Assembly (NCBI GenBank): GCA_014058105.1
Contig: JACGCM010000918.1
Location: 121,172 to 185,171, forward strand
Direction of reading: 5' to 3'
Source of the DNA: Kingdonia uniflora
Lineage: Eukaryota; Streptophyta; Magnoliopsida; Ranunculales; Circaeasteraceae
DNA: 64,000 nt
Under the pieces are notes generated by a model, which was given only the letters and a program-made list of their open reading frames with translations, was not told where the DNA came from and did no database searches. Below, in pieces: positions 47,717-58,384 of the stretch. Numbering within the stretch: position 1 is the first letter of the stretch; each line of letters opens with the position of its first letter. Both the position numbers and the translations under genes were made by a program.

Positions 47717-49640
47717 TTAAGATCCTGCTACCTCCTTGATCGGATTATCATCCACGGGAGGAGCCGGGGTCTGCTCAGCCACTGGAGAAGCGTCATCCCC
47801 AGGGAAGAAAATCTCGCCATATTTTCCCGCAAGAGCAAGCTCGACATCCGCTCTGTTCAAACCCCAAGAATAGAAGGCTTGAATCAGCTTATTGCGGGCA
47901 GCCACCGCAATATCAACAGCTTTCTTTGCCTCACTTTCAACCACTTGCTTTGTAGCAGCAGCTTCCTTCTCGAGCTGCTCCCTCTCTTGCACCTTCTCTT
48001 TCTCAAACTACTCCCTCTACAACATTTTCTCCTGCTTGAACAGCTCTTGTAAAGCAGCTTTATCTGTATCATGTTGCCGAACAAGATCAACACGATTTCC
48101 AAGCAACAGAAAGCTGCATCACACATACAATCAAACAGTATTACAAGGTCGGATAATTATCGGAAAAAAAAGATTTAATCAAATAACACATTGCATACCT
48201 GAGAGATGCTGGATCGGATTTGAGTATCTAGGCGGATGGGATCACGCGTAGCCAAGTCCAACGCCTCCTGCTCCACGGCTTCAAGGTTAACACCCTTCGA
48301 AGAAGCTCGGATATCTTTCCCAGATTCTTTTTTCTGCTTCTTCAGAGGAGGAGCCATATTCACATCAGCAGCCACCCCCTCAGTTCCTACCGTCGGTAGC
48401 TGCACAAGCGTTATTTGCTTAGAAGGCGGCACTGACTTTTTTATTCTTGGTCGCCGAACTAACGAACTCGAAGAACCCTCAGCACAGGCAGGAATCTCTA
48501 TAACATCGGCATAAGCAGAGCCAGATGCAGCCATAGCTCATTTTTGATGAGCTCGCCGTACTTTTTCAACTACAAAGTTAAGCTTCTTCTCTCGACGAAT
48601 TCCTAGCTCTCCGAGGACTTTGTTCAGCTCGCTCCCTTCTCGACTAGCGATGTCAAACAAACTCGATGTATCAGCAATAACTTTGGTTTAGGCTCTGCCA
48701 TAACACTAACAAAACTATGTTAGCAGCTCGTAGTAAGTTAAGGGACAAACTACAGACAGAATGAAGATACTTACTCTCGTTAAAACTTTTATAGATCAGC
48801 TCGAGCACGAGTTTCCCAGGCACTTGCATACAATTACCCCTCACCATCACAAGGTGGTCGCACCAGGGCCTCCCAGACGACTCAAAATCAAATAATTTTG
48901 GCCTCACCGAATCATTAAACAAATATTCGTTCTTCCGATCTTTCATATACTTAAACTTATAATATTTCAAAACATCGTCCGCAACGAATTGTCTCGCAAT
49001 ACCACTATCTCTCCACTTCTGATTAAGGACTTCACAGACCCTCATCATCTTAAAAATATTACAATTCAATTGACTAGGGCAACTCATTAGTGCATTCATT
49101 ACCCTATTTTAGAAAAGGTTGGGGGAATACTTAACCCATATGCGATCTGGTTCAAATAACAGAGAAATCCTTTCTCTACGACCTCTGATCCAGTCCCATT
49201 ATAATAAACGATATCTATATCATCTTCTATATCCATAATTCTCTTCCAACAATCCAGAGAAGGCCCCTGATAATGCTCTACATTACCACTCGGTCTCACC
49301 AGAGTTCTAAATCATAACCCTGCATTCATCACATACTCCCCCCATTCTCTGTCTAAACTCTTTTTATACTGCAAAAATTTCTTCGCTACGTTTACATTCT
49401 CGGGATACTTCAAAAAATTGCCCAGTTTAACCTCCGGCATGCAACCCCACCCCCCTCCCAGAAGACACAGACGGATTGTCAGCAGTCACCATACCAATTG
49501 CCACATAATCATCCATAGTCCTATCAGAAGATGATGATTTCTCACTACTGGCAGAGACAACAAATTTACTACTGGGTTTCGGTTTTTTTGAGCGCATCAA
49601 CCACACATAAAGGGAAAATCTATTCAGAGATTTCATTAAC
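47717..49640 (-). pseudogene. Antisense gene of the Tat-type element with plant-specific globular domain, spliced and decayed
   Basis: Minus-strand pieces in order: MRSKKPKPSSKFVV and MDDYVAIGMVTADNP (49630-49450); after a frameshift VKLGNFLKYPENVNVAKKFL; then GFLCYLNQIAYGLSIPPTF, MSCPSQLNCNIFKMMRVCEV, KWRDSGIARQFVADDVLKYY and GRPWCDHLVMVRGNCMQVPG. A donor CGAGA|GTAAGTATC follows at 48774. The next exon (about 48690-48199) carries GSELNKVLGELGIRREKKL and a Ser/Lys-rich stretch and ends CTCTCAG|GTATGC. The last exon has DKAALQELFKQEKM and LIQAFYSWGLNRADVELALA, ending EVAGS at 47717. Stops and at least two frameshifts kill it. Antisense ORFs are known from Tat/Grande elements; the protein's role is unknown. 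Confidence 0.65.
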
Positions 49641-49958
49641 AAAACAGGCCTCCTCCCTCAGCCGTACACAACACATTATTAATCTACCCAAATAGTTCAC
49701 AAACATAACCTACCAGTTTTTCAGGAAACTAACACAGCAAATAAGGAAGAAGAGAAAATGAAAACAGAGGCATTAACCTGTACTAAAAGAGCAACAGTCG
49801 TCGACTCCGGTTACCGCTCGCACCTCAGGCGACAAAACTTTATCTTTCTTAGTAAGATGAACACACAACGCTGGAGGACTGCGTTCAAAATTTGAAAATT
49901 TTCTCTCTCTAGAAATGCTTCTGCAACTGATTGTATTTTAAGAGAAGAAAGAAGAAAA

Positions 49959-49967
49959 GCTTTTATA
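49959..49967 (-). promoter_or_regulatory. TATA-like box for the antisense gene block
   Basis: On the minus strand GTAATATAAAAGC lies about 320 bp upstream of the first antisense codon. A leader with a plausible intron donor (AGTACAG|GTTAATG, about 49776) follows it. Confidence 0.4.
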
Positions 49968-51699
49968 TTACCCCTCGGTTTCTAAAACGACGGCTCTTCG
50001 GGACACATGTCCATGTCATCTCTCCTAACATGCATGTCTTTTTATTTGCCCTCATAATGGTTTTTGGGGTAACGTGTTCTGTTCTCACGTCTGTCTCTCT
50101 CCTCTGCCATTATTACAGACTCACTGCCCAAAAAGATTTACACAGTTCTTACAGCACGATTATTTATAACAACAACTTTCTACGGCTACACGATCCTGCT
50201 ACACTTTTTTATAGCATGGTTCCAGCTCAAAAAACCTAAGTACAACTATTACAGCTGTCACTTACCACATTGTCGGCTTGACAGACGCAGAAATATCAGC
50301 GGCAAATCCTGGTTCAGTTCCCTTTCATTCAAAAATTATTATAGATACAGAAAGCAATGGTGAACCGACCTCAACACAAGCACATCATTTTATTATGATC
50401 AACCGTCCGACCTTACATACAATGATAGAACGGATAACTTTCCTCACCACGTGGAATGGTTTCAATATAGCTCTCACAAGCTTATCCAGCGCGTGCTCAA
50501 AAGGCTCCCACCAAGTTCCATTGATGATAACAAGTATTCAAGATTACAACGACATAGCTCTAAATAACTCATGACATGAAAGGGATCACGACCTTGTCAT
50601 ACCCATAGACATAACAATACTGTATCTGAATAAGGTCACACATATATATAGGGGCGACCTGCACAGTTCGGAAATATCAACACGACGTCCTACATATTTT
50701 TGACCTATTTCATCAATGACTAGTTCGATTTTTGTCCAATAGTGTCTTACAACAGTTCTAAAATAGCTTCAAGCACTTACAAGACAAGATAATGAATTTC
50801 GAATTTCTTATTCAAGGAAAGCAAGGTACAAGAACAAACACTTCAACCAGTTCGGAACTAAAGATTACAAGCTCTATAAACATTTTTATCTTCTACAAAG
50901 AATAGCCTACGTTGTAGATGATAGTGCAATACTTGAAAAGAAACAATGGAGGGCCCAGCAGAAAAACTCAAAGCTCAATGATGGAAATTGGAATGAGGCA
51001 GATGACAAAATTAATCCCACCACTCCTCCATAACCTCAACCTCCACTCCCAACGAAGAACCTCCTCCATCGTTAAAATACCCAATCTTTCGCAGGGTATC
51101 GACAGTACTTCTCAGACGGCTTCCACGCCATCTCGTCTTCTGCCAATACCGCATCTTCTGCAAGCATTCGCAGACAGGACCGACGGTGAGCAACAAACAA
51201 AACCACATAATGGAATCGCCACAGTTGATGAAAATCATCATCTGGCCTCCTCTACTTCTTCCCACGTCATCCCATGGAAATTCGGCAGAACAGGGATTGG
51301 AGTTGGCAACGAAAGGATTTGGGTGCCAAAATAACGAGTTTGCAGACTCGCCATTTTTGTTTGAACCCTAACTTCATATGTTTGGCGTCAAGTTGTCACC
51401 ATCACTGCTACTCAGCCTAACATAAACGGCTGACAACGTTAACCAGGGTGAACAGTGATAGCAACTATTTACCATATTTTAAACCCGTAACATTTAATGC
51501 ACTCCACAACTTCCAATAAGATATTCATCACAAGTACAGGTCTCAAGAGGAATTTCTAGGAGACCCAACAGTCGAAACTACTATTCTTCCAAGATAAAAT
51601 GGGGGTCATCAATGCAACATTCAATTTAGACGACTGGACATCTCAACCAACACCACTCGCAACGCACGTTTATCCTGCTATTAGCTGAGAGGGTGCAGT
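49968..51699. other. Non-coding 3' region of the Tat-type element
   Basis: No supported gene. The open plus-strand frame 50918-51334 is low-complexity and has no relative I recognise. A purine-rich gctgagagggtgcag just before the 3' LTR is the candidate polypurine tract. Confidence 0.5.
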
Positions 51700-52471
51700 T
51701 GTAAGGGTTTAGTTCTAATCCTCGTACCGAGTCTGATATTTGAACTTACATAGCTCGAGATAACATACTGATAACCAATCAAGGACTAAAGTAAGGAGAT
51801 CGCAATACAGACTTCCTCATCTACAGCTCGGGGTGACAAAGCATCCAATAACATCGCACTGCACAAAATACTCAGATATCTATCTACAGTTCGAATACAC
51901 GCGAACACTATTAGAGATTGCATCTACATCAACAGTTCAGAGATATCAAAACATCCTGTGACTTTGCGCTACCGAAGATACTCCTCTACTTATCAACGGA
52001 TCGCATGCACACGAGCATCACAGGAGATTGTATCTTCCCAATGATCTTAAGATACAACTAAAGAATGTTAATAGATCCGTTGCAGATCAACAAGTATCAA
52101 GACGTTACAAAAGTCCACCATGAAGACTCCTCAAAACCTAATATTGTAACGTTCCTCATCAATGTAACCAACGGTCATATTATAAGACCTATAAATAAGA
52201 CTAGATAGTAACAGATTAAGAAGGACTACTCTGAGAACCTCTAAGAGATTATTTTTACATCTCTCTTTCTCTCTCTCTTTGTAATAACTAGCAGTCTAAA
52301 TATACTTCTCTCACATTCTAAAATCCTCAGGAGAGGTCATGGTTTTTAACCAATTCAAGGGTTTTCCACGCTTAATCTAGTATTGTTTTTGTTTCCTGCT
52401 CATAACTAAACATACTAGATTTTGAAGGTATAAAGCGCTATCTTCGTGCAATATGAAAATAGACTATTACA
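51700..52471 (+). repeat. 3' LTR, younger Tat-type element
   Basis: 772 bp, same ends as the 5' LTR, followed by the target duplicate ataac. Most visible differences from the 5' copy are C/T or A/G transitions. Confidence 0.95.
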
Positions 52472-53164
52472 ATAACCTCCTTACTAGAAGTATTGGCGAA
52501 GTTTACCTACCAGAAAACAAGCCATTACAATGGGCGCCGTATGTGGGAAATTTATTTTTTTCTTTACCAAATCTCATTTTAAGAAATCTTTTCCATGACC
52601 AACATGAACCTCAAAAGTGCCTCCAGTACCCAGAGAAATAATGAAGACGTTCTAGTCACCGTCCAGCCAGAAACTGTCAATTTGCACAATGTTGTTGTCG
52701 AGCTTCAGAAGCAGATAGAATCTGATAGGAACCAGCGACTCAAAGATCAAAGGATTTATGCCCAAGCCTTCCAAGTCGGGAGGGATGAGAGGAGGAAGGC
52801 CCTGGAATAACAGAGTCGAACTCATCATAAAGAAATGGAAAATCTACGATGGCACCAAGATCGATTTACTGGTCGACAAGAATCACCTCCCCAGGCCCGA
52901 AGTGATCATCGGTCACGAGCATTCCAAAGGAAATACATACTAAGGGAAGAGAAAATTGAACTTAAAGATCTCTATCAAGGAACCCAGATAGAGTATTCCG
53001 ACATTTTGGCCTCACATCATCAGCATCGACAACTCGGGGAAGTCAACGAGCACGTCATCAGACCCCACCACCACCTCCAAGATGACCAGTTAGAGAATAG
53101 TTGGGCCCAGAAGGACAAATAGATTTTGATCCCCAGGCTGTAGCTGAACCAAACGCTCTCTAAT

Positions 53165-54310
53165 AATTAATTACCTTGGATGACTTGAACAATAGGATTA
53201 AGAGTTTGAGACCAACCCCATTTCACCTAATCTCAATACCCTGTCGATTCCAGATAACTTCTGAAATAACTAGTCGCTTGAGACTAACCAATTTCTATCG
53301 TTTTAGGTCTAAATTGAGAGATCCTAAATCCTCTGAATTAATGGTCAAGGCTTAACCTAGTTCAAGTTGATATGATTATCTAATGTCAAGCAAGCAATGG
53401 AAATTAAAGACAAGGCAAAGATTTTTAACCCTGTGGGAAACCTTTCTCAGGAAAAAAACTCACAGGTCGCTGTCGAATCACCCGACAGCTAAACACTCCA
53501 CTATTGAAATCAAATTACAAGAGTTTGACTACTTACAGACTCGATAGACACATCTCGTGGTTATCTCTCTTTTAATCAAGCTCCTAACAATCAATTCCTT
53601 ATTCTCGCAACGCCTTTCCGTTCTCGCAACGCCTCGCCTTAGATAACGTACCAAAGCTTCAAAGCTTGAATCGCTCAAACTTTACAAATCAATTATTAGG
53701 TTTTCTAAACTTCTCCGATTGATTCAATTTTAGATTTACTTCGCGTTGAATCGATCGTTAAAATTTCTCCTCTCTCTAAAATATCAAGCTCTGAAAAATA
53801 GGTTTTGGAAGAGGTGAGTTTGAAAAAAGGTAAGTATGTTTTAAGTAGAAAAACATAAAACACGGGCTTTGTTCGAATATAAATTAATCTATTCGAACAG
53901 GAATCTATATGTTAAAAGTTATTCGAACAACAATCAATCTATTCGAATAGAAATGTATATGTTAAAAGTTATTCGAACAACAATCAATCTATTCAAATAG
54001 AAATGCATATGTTAAAAGTTATTCGAACACAAGTAATTCTATTCGAATGCAATTTTATCTGTTGTAAAATATTCGAACATCATTAAAGGTTATTCTAATG
54101 GAACTTCTATTTTCTTTAAGGAAACATTCTTATTACTTTTTTATACTCTGTAAAATACATAGGGCTTGATATTATAGACAAAGGAGTTAGAAACCCACTT
54201 ACCTGTTCAGTGCCAGTCCAGCTATAGTTGTTCCATGTACAATCTCTGACGTCGAGTAACCACAAGATTGTGTTGACATCTAAACTAGACATGGAATGAA
54301 ACAAACTCAA
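53165..54310. repeat. Foreign 1.1-kb stretch interrupting gag of the older Tat-type element
   Basis: Gag similarity stops near 53150 and returns near 54320. The sequence between is non-coding and AT-rich. It contains three 50-bp tandem repeats (gttaaaagttattcgaacaa at 53911, 53961 and a variant at 54011) rich in attcgaa. Likely a nested insertion of unknown class; termini not resolved. Confidence 0.5.
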
Positions 54311-56473
54311 AACATGGATGTTTCAACTTCCACATACCGAAGTTTCACCAATATGCAGGCCTCACCGACCCACTCACCCACGTCCATCACTTCAAAGCAA
54401 CCGTTGGCCTATACTCAAAATTTTATCACATGTTGTGCCGTTTATTCGACATGAGCCTCAAGGAAGAGCCTTTAAGATGGTTTCACACCATTCCTGAAGG
54501 TTCAATAACCAGCTTCGCCCAGTTACAGCAATTGCTCGAATCAAACTACACATATGCTAAAATGTGCGAGATTACTATTGATTCTTTGTTCTTTTTTGAA
54601 CAGAGCGTGAATGAAACCTTAACAAACTTTTACAAGCATTTCTTGCAAGAAACAAGGAAGATTGGGAACTCAGATCCCAAGTTTGTCGTACCGACATTCA
54701 CCTTTGCGCTCCACATCGATTCAAAAGTTTGAGAAGAGCTTACACTTCATACGCCTAAAACAGTTACAAATGTCAATAACTACATCGAGCTCGAACGATC
54801 CAAGAAAGATAAAATGAAGAACTCTTCTGTCATTTATCCCAACGATGTACTCTCACCACCACACTCAAAACCAACAAGCAATGTTACTTCCAAAAAACGT
54901 GGGCGGTTCAACAACAACGTCAAACGATAAGACAGGAAAAAGGTAGACCTATCCCAGTCTTGCCTTCTATGACAACCACCTTATCAGCTATCTTACCGAT
55001 ACTAAGGGGGGATGAATTCTTTTGAGAAGCACAAGAGATTCCAGATGTCCCAAATAAACCTCTGTGCCAGTAGCATAATGTATATAGCCATGCAACTGAC
55101 AATTGTTACTCCCTTATACAAATTTTTAACCGTATTGTCCTGGCATGAAGGCTCCAGGAGTACGTAATCGATGTCCAGAAGTTTCTCAAAGAAAAAAAGA
55201 AGAAAATAAGTCGAACAAGAGCAAGGGCAAGGTTAAGCTCGACATCTTCACATGATCGAGATTGAAAAAAACAAGAAGTGAAAGAAGGATGACATAATCG
55301 CATCCTGCTGCAAGATGACGTCATCTGAGAAATTTGCCAAACTTCTACCCAGCATCAACAAAGCCAAATACCCATATCACATTTCATTTGATGACTGCAA
55401 CACCAATCATGTCAAATACCCTCATGATGACCCATTGGTAATAATGCTCAAAATAGGACAATACTATTTACACACTCCTTATCAACACTGGAAGTACGGT
55501 TGATGTACTGTTCAAAAGAGCGGTTGATATTCTAGGCCTCAAAGATTCAATCAAAGATTCAGCCAACACCATCACAGGATTTAATGGTTTAAAAGAATCG
55601 GCCTTGGGAAAGATCACATCCCCTGTTTAAGCAGGACCAGAAACCACCTTTGTCCAATCCATTAGTATTGATGTTGAATCAAAGTACTTGGGGATTTTAA
55701 GAAGAAGTTGGCTCCATTCTATAAAAATAGTATATTTGACATATCATCTAGCATTATGTTTTCCAGCATATCACGGAGTCTATGAAATAAAAAGAAGTCA
55801 AGTTGTGGCATGAATGAGCGAAAATACCACCATAAACTCTCATGCATCAAAACTCCTGAAAGCATAGCAATTACAAATAAAGCCACCTCCCACATTTGAA
55901 CAACATGATACTGAAATAGTTAAATCAGTAAAGCTCGATGGTTCGGGGAGAAACACTTTTATTAGATCTAAACTATCACCAAAAGAAAGGGAAACCCTAC
56001 TTCAGCTCTTAAAGAAAAATGTTGATGTCTTTGCGTAGACTTTTCAAGATATGCCAGGAATCGACCCTTCTATTGCATGCCATAAATTAAATCTCGTGCT
56101 AAACAGCAAAGCTGTAGTATAGAAGCGTCGTAACCTAGCCCCCAGGCTCTGAGAAGCAGTAAATGAAGAAATAGATAAGTTAAATCTTGTTGGATTCATT
56201 CAAGAAGCTAAGTATCCAAAGTGGGTCTCAAACATCGTAGATGTCCCAAAGAAGAATAGAAAAATTAGGGTCTGTGTGGATTTTACTGAACCAAATAAAT
56301 TCACACCTAAAGACAATTTTCCCCTTCCTTTGATTCCTCACCTCCTCGACTCTGTAGCATGTCACGAACTTCTTTCAATGATGGATGCAGCCTCATGATA
56401 TAACCAAGTTCCTCTCGCTGAAAAAGATCAAGAGAAGACCATATTTATAACAGAAAGGGGACTTTACTGTTAC

Positions 56474-57082
56474 ATGGTCATGCCCTTTGGCTTAAAAAAT
56501 GCAGGAGCCATATACCAGCGGCTCGTCACACGAATGTTCAAAGATCACCTAGGTAAAATTATGGAAGTATACATCGACGACATGATCTGCAAGAGCCTAA
56601 AGCGAGAGGACCATTGCAGTAATTTGCAAACCATCTTCGACATCCTTCGTACATACCGCATAAAGCTAAACCTTGAAAAATGCAAATTTGGAGTTGCATC
56701 TGGAAAATTCTTAGGCCGCCTAGTAAGTAAAAGAGGCATAGAAATCGATCCAGAGCAAATCAAAACACTTATGGCCATGCCATCATCACGAACCAAAAAA
56801 GATGTCCAAAAACTTGTCGGGAAGGTTACCGCACTTCACAGGTTCACTTCAAAGTCATTTGATCGATACAAACTTTTTTACCTAATTCTTCGTGGAAACC
56901 CATCACCTATAACAAAGAAACAACTCAAGGAAATCGTCTGGACTCCAGAATGTGAATTGGTTTTTCAAGATCTCAAAAGATACATGGGGCGTCCTTCCAT
57001 AATGAGTACTCCTATTGAAGGCAAAGTATTAACAATGTATTTATCAACAACAGATGACTCAATCAGTTATGTTCTTATTTGA
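56474..57082 (+). pseudogene. RT catalytic region and start of RNase H of the older Tat-type element
   Basis: The longest surviving frame (202 codons). It runs from MPFGLKNAGAIYQRLVTRMF through the catalytic YIDDMICKSLKRED and CKFGVASGKFLGRLVSKRGI into the connection (VGKVTALHRF) and RNase H start (SIMSTPIEGKVLTMYLS), where a stop cuts it. It is better preserved than the same stretch of the younger copy, which reads MPFRLKNVGAAYQRL. Flanking RT sequence upstream is interrupted by stops, so no functional product is expected. Confidence 0.85.
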
Positions 57083-58384
57083 GAAGATAACGAAGTGAAA
57101 AAACCAATTTACTTCATCAAAATAACTCTAATGCCTGCAGAAAAAAGATACACCACCACTGAGAAATAACTTGTATCCCTGGTGTATAGTTTCCAAAAAC
57201 TTCGACCTTATTTCCAAGCACACTCCATCAAAGTCATCACCAAATTCCCCCTCAAACTAGTACTTTCCAAAAAATAGAAGTCAGAAAGGCTCAACAATGG
57301 TCTGTTTTCCTAGAAGAATATGACATTTCCTTCAAGCCACAAATATCAGTCAAAAGACAAACAGTAGCAGACTTCTTGGCAGATTTTCCCATCAAAGACC
57401 CCAAATGGGAGGAACTCGAAGATGTTTTAACCGATGACTCAATTGCAGAGCCAGACGCATGGTCAAAAAATACATGATGGAGACTCTATATAGATAGATC
57501 TGTTGGACCAAGAGGATCAGGGATTGGCATCGTTCTCGTTACACCATCCAGCCACATAATTAAAAAAGTTATCAAACTTAAATTTTATGCCATAAATAAT
57601 GAAACGGAGTATGAAGCTATCCTACATGGCCTAGAGCTCGCTTTAACACTTAGATGAGAAGAAATAACTATTTATGTGGACTCCTTACTAGTAGCCAACC
57701 ATTACAACAAAATATTTAAAACATCATAAAAAATGGTTGAGTACGCTGCGTTGGTCAAAGAACTGATGAAAAAATTCAAGATATCAACAATTTCTTAACT
57801 ACCCAGAGTAGAAAACCGCCATGTTGACACACTAGCATACATCGCCGCCATGCTCGAAGACAGTGAGAAGAGGACTTTGGAAATCTAAGTTATCAAAAAT
57901 TTTAGTCTCGATTCAAATTATTCCATACAAATACAAGTCACCGAAGATGATGATCTCAAAGATTGGAGAAAGCCATTTCTTACATATTTTAATTCTAATA
58001 CCCTCCCCGTAACTAAGAAAGAAGCTCGGTCTTTATTAGCAAAATATCGAGATTCAAAGTCAAAGGAGGAGTGTTATAGAAAATTACAGGTGGAGGCCCA
58101 GTGATCGAATGCATCTCTCATAAACAAGCCCAAATTAATATTAATGAACTTCACGAAGGAATTTGTGCTGGACATATTTTAGGACGATCACTTGCGCAAA
58201 AAGTATTCACACAGGGTATGTACTGGCCAAAGATAAGATTGCGAAGACTTTGCTTAAAAATGCTGCAAATGCCAAATCCATGCACAAGACATCAAAAATC
58301 TAACCCTCGACTTACATGTCAGCAATGTCCTCTGGCCATTTAAACGATGGGCCATCAACATACCCCAGTTGCTGTGTCAATCAG

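Larger units (their letters stand above)
37680..52471 (+). mobile_element. Tat-type Ty3/gypsy LTR retrotransposon, full length 14,792 bp, TSD ATAAC
   Basis: LTRs at 37680-38445 and 51700-52471 begin TGTAAG and end CTATTACA. The 5-bp target duplication ataac is perfect (37675-37679 and 52472-52476). A PBS of type TGGCGCCGTCTGTGGG follows the 5' LTR. Order on the plus strand: gag, protease, RT, RNase H, a second (archaeal-type) RNase H, integrase, ending at 43959. Then come six 133-bp tandem repeats, then an antisense gene block, then the 3' LTR. The dual RNase H and the long 3' region with antisense ORFs indicate the Tat lineage. Frameshifts and stops make it dead. About 12 differences in the first 140 aligned LTR bases suggest an old insertion. 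The target was the LTR of a related element. Confidence 0.95.
52472..58372 (+). mobile_element. Older Tat-type Ty3/gypsy element, host of the younger insertion, truncated in integrase
   Basis: The rest of the split 5' LTR (52477-52529, ending gccattaca) is followed by PBS-like gggcgccgtatgtggg. The gag N-terminus is at 52595-53122. The gag core resumes after a 1.1-kb foreign stretch at about 54330-54732 (GLTDPLTHVHHFKATVGLYS, MSLKEEPLRWFHTIPEGS). A protease relic lies at 55315-55800 with the catalytic triplet changed to NTGST. RT at about 56020-57082 has MPFGLKNAGAIYQRL and YIDDM. RNase H follows, then a second RNase H (about 57480-57880, GSGIGIVLVTPSS). The integrase zinc finger (ELHEGICAGHILGRSLAQK, 58155) stops at about 58372. 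Numerous stops. No 3' LTR found. Confidence 0.85.

Noticed and set aside
50918..51334. 138-aa plus-strand frame near the 3' LTR
   Set aside because: Compositionally biased, no motif recognised, and flanked by non-coding retrotransposon DNA.
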